From NCBI RefSeq assembly GCF_000972705.2, contig NZ_LATL02000047.1:1-5425 (forward strand): 5,425 bases of DNA. Direction: 5' to 3'. Source of the stretch: Limnoraphis robusta CS-951 (GTDB lineage Bacteria > Cyanobacteriota > Cyanobacteriia > Cyanobacteriales > Microcoleaceae). The notes below the pieces were generated by a model. That model made no database searches, was not told where the DNA came from, and saw nothing but the letters and a program-made list of their open reading frames with translations. The first letter of the stretch is position 1; every line of letters begins with the position of its first letter. The translations under genes were made by a program, and so were the position numbers. This document shows positions 1 to 3,998 of the stretch, piece after piece.

Positions 1-1
1 C

Positions 2-370
2 TCCGAAACCACCTACAAATTTAAAACCCTCACCGCAGTCGGATGGAAAGAACAATTTGGTCATGTATTAATCGAAGCAATGGCCTGTAAAGTTCCAGTT
101 ATTGGTTCAGACTCCGGTGAAATTCCTCATGTAATTGGAGAAGCGGGGGTAGTATTTCCCGAGGGAAAAGCAGAAGCATTAGGCGACTGTATACGTCAGT
201 TAATGGAAAATCCTCAACAAGCGGAAAAATTAGCGCTCCGAGGCTATGAACCGCGCTTTGAGAAGTTATACCAATCAAGCCTTAGCCGAGCAGTTAGTAA
301 GATTCTATCAAAAATTGCTCTCCAACACCCGATAAATTCTTTTCTTCGTGTCTTGGTGTCTTTGTGGTGA
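2..370 (+). CDS. Family 4 glycosyltransferase, 3' part only, with a frameshift near its end
   Basis: This is the C-terminal part of a GT-B fold glycosyltransferase (GT4 type), which would move a sugar from a nucleotide-sugar donor to a glycan or lipid acceptor. The 5' part is outside the window. Reading from base 2 gives 122 residues. They include the donor-binding EX7E signature (EQFGHVLIE, then AMACKVPVIGSDSGEIPHVI), followed by the usual GVVFPEG and a helix resembling ALGDCIRQLMENP. After RGYE (239-250) the reading frame loses family character. The frame starting at 252 instead gives RALRSYTNQALAEQLVRF and ends LLSNTR with a TAA at 333-335, a typical GT4 C-terminus. Skipping one C at 251/252 joins the two. 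The gene is therefore either frameshifted by one inserted base, with a slightly altered tail, or carries a sequencing error. The active site is upstream of the shift, so activity may survive. The acceptor and sugar cannot be told. Confidence 0.85.
   Translation, partial: SETTYKFKTLTAVGWKEQFGHVLIEAMACKVPVIGSDSGEIPHVIGEAGVVFPEGKAEALGDCIRQLMENPQQAEKLALRGYEPRFEKLYQSSLSRAVSKILSKIALQHPINSFLRVLVSLW
344..369 (+). repeat. Three tandem 8-bp units, CTTNGTGK
   Basis: The units are CTTCGTGT (344-351), CTTGGTGT (352-359) and CTTTGTGG (360-367), followed by TG. On the other strand this reads as the ACCACAAAGACACCAAGACA type of sequence, which I recall as a common intergenic repeat in cyanobacteria and some other bacteria; I have not checked this. 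It starts eight bases after the natural glycosyltransferase stop at 333-335, so it is intergenic DNA that the shifted frame happens to run through. Confidence 0.6.
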
Positions 371-385
371 CTAGATTTGTGAAAA

Positions 386-413
386 TTAAAAGTGTCTCGT
401 TTTTAGATACAAT
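386..413 (+). promoter_or_regulatory. Possible sigma70-type promoter for accA
   Basis: TACAAT at 408-413 is a good -10 hexamer. The best -35 match at a normal distance is TTAAAA (386-391) with a 16-base spacer, which is weak. Transcription would start near 420 and give a leader of about 30 bases before the GTG at 450. The gap from the glycosyltransferase to accA holds no obvious terminator, so read-through from upstream is also possible. Confidence 0.35.
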
Positions 414-449
414 ACAAACTATGTACCCCATGCGATCAAAACTCTGAGT

Positions 450-1430
450 GTGGCAAGTCCAAACCGCAAAACCATCCTACTTGACTTTGAAAAGCCTCTA
501 GCCGAGCTAGAATCTCGCATAAACCAGATTCGCCAGTTAGCAGAGGAAAACGGCGTTGATGTCTCCGATCAAATCCATCAGTTAGAAGCCCGTGCGACTC
601 AACTGCGACACGAGATATTTAGCACCCTGTCTCCCTCACAGCGACTGCAATTGGCTCGTCATCCTCGTCGTCCCAGTACCTTAGATTACATTCAAGCCAT
701 GAGCGAGGAGTGGGTCGAACTGCATGGCGATCGCTCCGGTTCCGATGATCCAGCCTTGGTGGGAGGAATTGGACGGTTAGCCGGACAACCTGTAGTCATG
801 CTCGGTCATCAAAAAGGCCGCGATACCAAAGATAATGTGGCGCGTAACTTTGGCATGGCCGCACCAGGGGGCTACCGTAAAGCGATGCGGTTGATGGAAC
901 ACGCGAACCGTTTTGGAATGCCGATTATTACCTTTATTGATACACCAGGGGCTTGGGCAGGAGTAGATGCCGAAAAACTCGGTCAAGGAGAAGCGATCGC
1001 TTACAACTTGCGAGAAATGTTTCGCCTCGATGTGCCGATCATCTGCACTGTCATCGGAGAAGGGGGTTCAGGGGGTGCATTAGGGATTGGCGTCGGAGAA
1101 CGCTTGTTAATGTTGGAGCATTCGGTGTATACAGTGGCTTCTCCAGAAGCCTGTGCCGCGATTTTGTGGAAAGATGCCTCCAAAGCCCCACAAGCCGCCC
1201 AAGCCCTCAAAATTACCGCTCCAGATTTAAAAGATTTGGGGATTATTGATCGGATTGTACCCGAACCCGACGGCGGCGCCCATGCCAACCCCATCGAAGC
1301 CGCCGAACACCTCAAACAAGCCTTACTGGAATGTTTAGAGGAATTAATCAGTCTAAGCAGCCAGCAACGCCGAGAAATGCGCTATCAGAAATTCCGCCAT
1401 ATGGGGATTTTTGCCGAAGAACCTGTCTAA
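450..1430 (+). CDS. accA: Acetyl-CoA carboxylase carboxyltransferase subunit alpha
   Basis: AccA pairs with AccD to form the carboxyltransferase that moves CO2 from carboxybiotin on AccB to acetyl-CoA, making malonyl-CoA for fatty acid synthesis in the cytosol. The 326 residues match the usual length (about 320) and are collinear with the family. A helical N-terminal part (about 13-60, [11 protein letters not shown] onward) is followed by the HGDR motif (92-95) and [11 protein letters not shown] (119-129). Then come PGGYRKA (139-145), DTPGAWAG (164-171), the glycine-rich oxyanion loop [12 protein letters not shown] (203-214), and [11 protein letters not shown] (232-242). No frameshift or missing motif is seen. 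The start is GTG at 450: the frame is open upstream only from 390, no in-frame ATG lies there, and the protein then begins just ahead of the conserved RKTILLDFE. There is no clear Shine-Dalgarno, which is common in cyanobacteria. HIP1 sites lie inside at 727 and 993. The other carboxylase genes are not adjacent, as is usual in cyanobacteria. Confidence 0.98.
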   Translation: MASPNRKTILLDFEKPLAELESRINQIRQLAEENGVDVSDQIHQLEARATQLRHEIFSTLSPSQRLQLARHPRRPSTLDYIQAMSEEWVELHGDRSGSDDPALVGGIGRLAGQPVVMLGHQKGRDTKDNVARNFGMAAPGGYRKAMRLMEHANRFGMPIITFIDTPGAWAGVDAEKLGQGEAIAYNLREMFRLDVPIICTVIGEGGSGGALGIGVGERLLMLEHSVYTVASPEACAAILWKDASKAPQAAQALKITAPDLKDLGIIDRIVPEPDGGAHANPIEAAEHLKQALLECLEELISLSSQQRREMRYQKFRHMGIFAEEPV

Positions 1431-1444
1431 CACCATCACCAGAA

Positions 1445-1466
1445 TTTTGGGGCGATCGCTCCAGAA
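1445..1466. other. Hairpin centred on a HIP1 site behind accA
   Basis: The arms pair over nine positions (1445-1453 with 1458-1466, two of them G-T) around the loop GATC; the core is GGGGCGATCGCTCC. It starts 14 bases after the accA stop. No T run follows on either strand, so it is not a standard intrinsic terminator. It could still slow polymerase or protect the 3' end of the accA mRNA, which is inference. Confidence 0.4.
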
Positions 1467-1595
1467 GATGGAATAGAGACTCCTAATAGTCAACGAGTCA
1501 CCGCTTCTATATTCACAAAAGTTAGACCGATCTTGCTGATCCCTTCTGCTTAATCCTTCACCGTATCTTCTCGAAGAGATCGATTTAATCGGTAT

Positions 1596-1622
1596 TTGGG
1601 AAAAACCTGAAGATGGTATACT
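1596..1622 (+). promoter_or_regulatory. Extended -10 promoter-like site in the accA-SDR gap
   Basis: TGGTATACT (1614-1622) fits the extended -10 pattern TGnTATAAT with one mismatch. A partial -35, TTGGGA (1596-1601), lies 15 bases upstream, a slightly short spacing that an extended -10 can tolerate. A transcript would start near 1628-1630 and run through the hairpin group. It would be either a leader of about 440 bases for the SDR gene or a separate small RNA. Confidence 0.35.
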
Positions 1623-1727
1623 ATAAAAGTAACAAATCTTTACAACTTTCTCAGATTTGCCATTAACAGATTTGCTACAACATCCTCGACGTGAGGGCTA
1701 CTGTATTCCAACAGTGGGTCATCCGTT

Positions 1728-1803
1728 CACCGCAAGCGAAAAGGCGGTGCGTGGCGTAGACTCGCGAACCGAGTCAAACGTAGCGGCAGGCTAAATCCTT
1801 GCC
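1728..1803 (+). other. GC-rich group of three hairpins, possible structured RNA
   Basis: Three inverted repeats follow each other. CACCGC (1728-1733) pairs with GCGGTG (1744-1749) across 10 bases. GACTCG (1759-1764) pairs with CGAGTC (1770-1775) across CGAAC. GGCAGG (1785-1790) pairs with CCTTGCC (1797-1803) with one bulged T. By hand count about 63% of 1728-1790 is G or C, well above the flanks. The patch lies about 100 bases downstream of the extended -10 site. It could be part of a small RNA, a leader structure, or a remnant of an inserted repeat; I do not recognise the family. Confidence 0.35.
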
Positions 1804-1842
1804 AGTCGCCTAATAGAGTTGCAGGAGTGGGGATCTAAAAAC

Positions 1843-1938
1843 ATGGTGAATAACCTAAACCAACAAATGTTTCAGATCTTAGCGAATGTAACAAAAGTTA
1901 GGGATACAGCTCAGTTCAAACTGAGCCAAGGTCTTTAG
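1843..1938 (+). CDS. Possible 31-residue small protein, unrecognised
   Basis: ATG at 1843 opens a 31-codon frame ending in TAG at 1936-1938. The product starts MVNNLNQQMFQILANV and ends KLSQGL; it has no membrane segment or cysteine and could form a polar helix. In favour: purine-rich GGGGA (1829-1833) ends 9 bases before the ATG, with AGGAG (1823-1827) a little farther away. Against: it is very short, its 3' third coincides with a perfect inverted repeat, and I know no family like it. It may well be chance. Confidence 0.2.
   Translation: MVNNLNQQMFQILANVTKVRDTAQFKLSQGL
1909..1926. repeat. Perfect 8-bp inverted repeat, GCTCAGTT-CA-AACTGAGC
   Basis: The two 8-base arms are separated by only two bases; as RNA it would form a 7-pair stem with a four-base loop. 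What follows (CAAGGTCTTTAGGG) has no T tract, so it is a poor terminator. It may be an operator for a dimeric regulator or the 3' hairpin of a small RNA starting near 1630. It lies 143 bases before the SDR start. Confidence 0.4.
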
Positions 1939-1976
1939 GGCATAATGACAGTGCCAAACGGCAATCCGTGAGTCAT

Positions 1977-2017
1977 ACGTTTTTGAACGTCAGCTCAAAA
2001 TCTCCACGTTTTTGAAC
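1977..2017 (+). repeat. Two 12-bp direct repeats ACGTTTTTGAAC upstream of the SDR gene
   Basis: Identical copies lie at 1977-1988 and 2006-2017, 29 bases apart start to start, close to three DNA turns. The first copy extends to a small inverted repeat, ACGTT-TTTG-AACGT (1977-1990). They end 51 bases before the ATG. Same-face spacing directly ahead of a gene fits paired binding sites for a regulator, but no known operator matches, so this is inference. Confidence 0.4.
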
Positions 2018-2068
2018 TGGAGAAATGTCAAATCCGTTCAGTCCAATCAGAGACTACTCAAACCGTCA

Positions 2069-2794
2069 ATGACTTCTCCCATAGAACGACGTGCCTTAAT
2101 TACAGGGGCAAGTAGTGGGATCGGTAAGGCAACAGCTCTTGCCTTTGCCAAAGCCGGAATTCATGTCGCCTTAGTCAGTCGATCTGAGGAACAATTGGAA
2201 ACCATTGCTAAACTTGCACGGCAAGCCGGAGTAGAAGCCAATGGCTATGCTCTCGATCTAGCCAAAGTTGAGCAAGTGCATGAGCAGATCGACACTATTG
2301 CTGCTGCTTTCGGCCCTATAGATATCCTCGTTAACAGTGCGGGTATGGGCTACACTAGCCCCTTGGTTAGTACACCCCTAACCGAGTGGCAAAGAGTGTT
2401 AGACCTCAACCTCACCAGTGTCTTTCAGTGTATTCAAGGGGTTTTGCCAGGAATGCGCGAAAGAGCCAATGGAACAATTGTCAACGTTGTTTCCATTGGA
2501 GGACAACAAGTGTTTCCCCATTGGGGTGCTTACTGTGTTAGTAAGTTTGGCTTGATGGCCCTCTCCAAAGCTCTAGCGGCAGAAGAACGCCAAAACGGAA
2601 TTCGGGTCACAGCCATTTGTCCAGGTGCCGTGAATACTCCCCTTTGGGATACCGAAACCGTTCAGGCTGACTTTGATCGCTCGGCGATGTTGACTCCAGA
2701 AATTGTCGCTGAGTCGATTTTACAGATTGTGATGTTGCCTCAACAAGCGGTGATCGAAGAATTAACCCTGATGCCGCATGGGGGAGCATTTTGA
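2069..2794 (+). CDS. Classical short-chain dehydrogenase/reductase (SDR), NADP-type
   Basis: This is a cytosolic NAD(P)-dependent oxidoreductase of 241 residues with a Rossmann fold. Cofactor motif TGASSGIG is at 12-19. S37-R38 at the end of the second strand suggests NADP(H). D63-L64 contacts the adenine, and NSAG (89-92) takes the place of NNAG. The catalytic tetrad is N114, S142, Y155 and K159 (YCVSK), with serine and tyrosine 13 apart as usual. PG is at 185-186, followed by NTPLW. The start is the ATG at 2069, ten codons before the first strand (ALITGA). A TTG at 2012 in the same frame would add 19 residues unlike the family and overlaps the direct repeats, so I reject it. No strong Shine-Dalgarno is visible. 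The substrate cannot be read from sequence: 3-oxoacyl-ACP reductase, sepiapterin-type reductase or another carbonyl reductase are all possible. folE follows by 162 bases, which hints at pterins. The classical TGxxxGxG argues against a FolM/PTR1 dihydropterin reductase, which has TGxxxRxG. Confidence 0.92.
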   Translation: MTSPIERRALITGASSGIGKATALAFAKAGIHVALVSRSEEQLETIAKLARQAGVEANGYALDLAKVEQVHEQIDTIAAAFGPIDILVNSAGMGYTSPLVSTPLTEWQRVLDLNLTSVFQCIQGVLPGMRERANGTIVNVVSIGGQQVFPHWGAYCVSKFGLMALSKALAAEERQNGIRVTAICPGAVNTPLWDTETVQADFDRSAMLTPEIVAESILQIVMLPQQAVIEELTLMPHGGAF

Positions 2795-2808
2795 TCCAGG
2801 TGAAAAGT

Positions 2809-2826
2809 CTATTTGAGATCAAATAG
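2809..2826. repeat. Perfect 8-bp inverted repeat between the SDR gene and folE
   Basis: CTATTTGA (2809-2816) and TCAAATAG (2819-2826) are separated by GA. It begins 14 bases after the SDR stop. The following DNA is T-rich (TCCTATTGTTCTTG) but has no uninterrupted T run, so it is at best a weak terminator that would let some transcription reach folE. An operator role in front of folE is equally possible. Confidence 0.4.
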
Positions 2827-2956
2827 TCCTATTGTTCTTGTTTCTTGTTGTAAAGGTTTGTGGGTTCCTGGGTTTATAGCCCCTCAAAAACTCGCTAATT
2901 CCGTTTTTCCTCCACCGATTCCCATCGGGGGTTCCCAAACTACCGGATTTTTTTAC

Positions 2957-3652
2957 ATGACTATTGCTTCCAATGGAAATAGTTCCAAACCTGCAAATGT
3001 TTCGAGTCGCATCCAAAGCCGACCTGATCGCACGACTTCTAGCTCAAATGGTCATCCTGTTGAATACCAACCCCTCACGGAAGTCTCAGATGAACAAATG
3101 ATGGAAGCCGTGCGAACCATGTTGCTTGGGGTAGGAGAAGATCCCGAACGCGAAGGTTTGTTGAAAACACCCAAACGAGTTGCTGAAGCCATGCGCTTCT
3201 TGACCAGTGGCTACAGTCAATCTCTAGAAGACCTCGTAAACGGGGCAATTTTTGATGAAGGTCACTCAGAAATGGTGTTAGTTCGAGACATCACCGTGTT
3301 TAGTATGTGCGAACACCATATGCTCCCCTTTATGGGCAAAGCCCACGTCGCCTATATCCCTAACCAAAAAGTCATCGGACTCAGTAAATTGGCTCGCATT
3401 GTGGAAATGTATGCTCGTCGTTTACAAGTTCAAGAACGCCTGACTCGTCAAATTGCAGAAGCAGTACAAGAAGTTCTCGAACCTCAAGGGGTAGCCGTTG
3501 TGATCGAAGCCAGCCATATGTGTATGGTGATGCGAGGAGTACAAAAACCCGGGTCTTGGACGGTGACCAGTGCGATGCTCGGAGTCTTCCAAGATGAACA
3601 AAAAACCCGTGAAGAATTCCTCAACTTAATTCGTCACCAATCCAGTTTCTAA
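2957..3652 (+). CDS. folE: GTP cyclohydrolase I (FolE, type IA)
   Basis: The enzyme converts GTP to 7,8-dihydroneopterin triphosphate and formate, the first step to tetrahydrofolate and, in cyanobacteria, to pterin glycosides. It is a cytosolic homodecamer with zinc. The 231 residues carry every key position at an offset of 8 from E. coli FolE: zinc ligands C118, H121 ([10 protein letters not shown]) and C189 (SHMCMVMRG), catalytic H120 and H187, K144 ([10 protein letters not shown]) for the triphosphate, and E160 (QVQERLT) for the guanine. Residues 1-37 are a Ser/Asn/Pro-rich disordered tail, as is usual at this poorly conserved end. I choose the ATG at 2957. The frame is open upstream to a TTG at 2813, but that would add 48 residues unlike the family. 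GGA (2945-2947) ends 9 bases before the ATG and may serve as a weak ribosome site. A weak promoter is possible in the gap (TTGTAA at 2848, TATAGC at 2875), otherwise it is read with the SDR gene. A strong terminator closes it. Confidence 0.97.
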   Translation: MTIASNGNSSKPANVSSRIQSRPDRTTSSSNGHPVEYQPLTEVSDEQMMEAVRTMLLGVGEDPEREGLLKTPKRVAEAMRFLTSGYSQSLEDLVNGAIFDEGHSEMVLVRDITVFSMCEHHMLPFMGKAHVAYIPNQKVIGLSKLARIVEMYARRLQVQERLTRQIAEAVQEVLEPQGVAVVIEASHMCMVMRGVQKPGSWTVTSAMLGVFQDEQKTREEFLNLIRHQSSF

Positions 3653-3704
3653 ATTTAGAAAACTCGTAAAATAGAGAAAATCAATTCTCAATTCCATCTT
3701 CTGT

Positions 3705-3735
3705 AGAGACGTGCAATGCGCGTCTCTTGTTTTAT
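3705..3735 (+). terminator. Rho-independent terminator of folE, built on an AGAGACG palindrome
   Basis: AGAGACGTGC (3705-3714) pairs with GCGCGTCTCT (3718-3727) over ten positions, one of them G-T, around the loop AAT. TTGTTTTAT follows at once. It lies 52 bases after the folE stop. The stem resembles the GTAGAGACG...CGTCTCTAC palindromes I recall as scattered through cyanobacterial intergenic DNA, so a dispersed repeat may have been recruited as the terminator. Confidence 0.75.
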
Positions 3736-3741
3736 ATGATG

Positions 3742-3757
3742 GGGAGCGATCGCTCCC
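3742..3757. repeat. 16-bp perfect palindrome around HIP1
   Basis: GGGAGCGATCGCTCCC is self-complementary throughout, with the HIP1 octamer at 3746-3753 extended by four matched bases each side. It lies seven bases past the terminator T tract. HIP1 itself is a known, highly over-represented cyanobacterial octamer; the role of the extension is unknown. Confidence 0.7.
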
Positions 3758-3794
3758 GACTCAAGCGATAGGAAAAGCTCAACTTCCGGTTTCC

Positions 3795-3822
3795 TTGCTC
3801 CCGGCTGGAGATGTGAGATAAT
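3795..3822 (+). promoter_or_regulatory. Likely promoter for the phosphohexomutase gene
   Basis: GATAAT (3817-3822) is preceded by TGA (3814-3816), making an extended -10. A weak -35, TTGCTC (3795-3800), lies 16 bases upstream. Transcription would begin near 3829 and give a leader of about 170 bases. It lies beyond the folE terminator, as expected for an independent gene. Confidence 0.4.
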
Positions 3823-3998
3823 CGAAAAAAGCTGATGATTTCTAGAATCGGCTGGCAGCAGATCTAAATTCCATTTCCCCTGTTCAAAATATTAGGGGCG
3901 TGAGTTTAATCTGAGGGGGTGCGGGTTGTTATCCACTCACATTCCGCGATCGCTGAAACACATTCCATTGTACCCTGAAAAAATTTCAATCCTGAGAT

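Larger units (their letters stand above)
1431..2068. other. 638-bp gap between accA and the SDR gene
   Basis: I recognise no protein or known RNA gene here. It holds a HIP1-centred hairpin just behind accA (1445-1466), an extended -10 promoter-like site (1614-1622), a GC-rich patch with three short hairpins (1728-1803), and a possible 31-codon ORF (1843-1938) that overlaps a perfect 8-bp inverted repeat (1909-1926). It ends with two 12-bp direct repeats (1977-2017). Reading frame 1 is open at 1540-1623 and again at 1633-1791, interrupted only by TAA, AAG, TAA at 1624-1632. The first part ends in LLEEIDLIGIWEKPEDGIL and the second contains LLQHPRREGYCIPTVGHPF. Neither has a start codon that I trust and I do not recognise either, so a decayed gene is only one option. 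I looked for tmRNA, RNase P RNA, SRP RNA and Yfr1 hallmarks and saw none. Confidence 0.6.
3653..3998. other. 346-bp gap between folE and the phosphohexomutase gene
   Basis: This gap holds the folE terminator, a 16-bp HIP1 palindrome, a probable promoter and a second HIP1 site (3946-3953). It also has a short inverted repeat, CCCCT (3877-3881) with AGGGG (3894-3898), and a G-rich stretch (about 3912-3927). No coding frame or known RNA is evident. The layout reads as an end-of-operon region followed by a new transcription unit with a leader of about 170 bases. Confidence 0.6.

Noticed and set aside
777..1315. Open frames on both strands inside accA
   Set aside because: They are shadows of a well-conserved gene and read as low-quality protein.
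1431..1690. Long stop-free frame on the - strand behind accA
   Set aside because: It has no good start, a serine/arginine-rich chance-like composition and no recognisable motif, and it runs on into antisense accA.
1728..1803. Short CRISPR array or transposon right end
   Set aside because: The hairpins differ in sequence from one another, with no regular repeat-spacer pattern, and no transposase or terminal inverted repeat pair is visible.
1909..1926. Rho-independent terminator
   Set aside because: The stem is good but no T tract follows on either strand.
2012..2068. Longer SDR protein starting at a TTG (19 extra residues)
   Set aside because: The extra part is unlike SDR N-termini, overlaps the direct repeats, and the ATG at 2069 gives the normal distance to TGASSGIG.
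2813..2956. Longer FolE starting at a TTG (48 extra residues)
   Set aside because: The extension overlaps an inverted repeat and has no family match; the ATG at 2957 gives a normal length.
2607..3016. Two minus-strand ORFs over the SDR 3' end and the start of folE
   Set aside because: They overlap a conserved gene and the gap to folE, with no domain or ribosome site.
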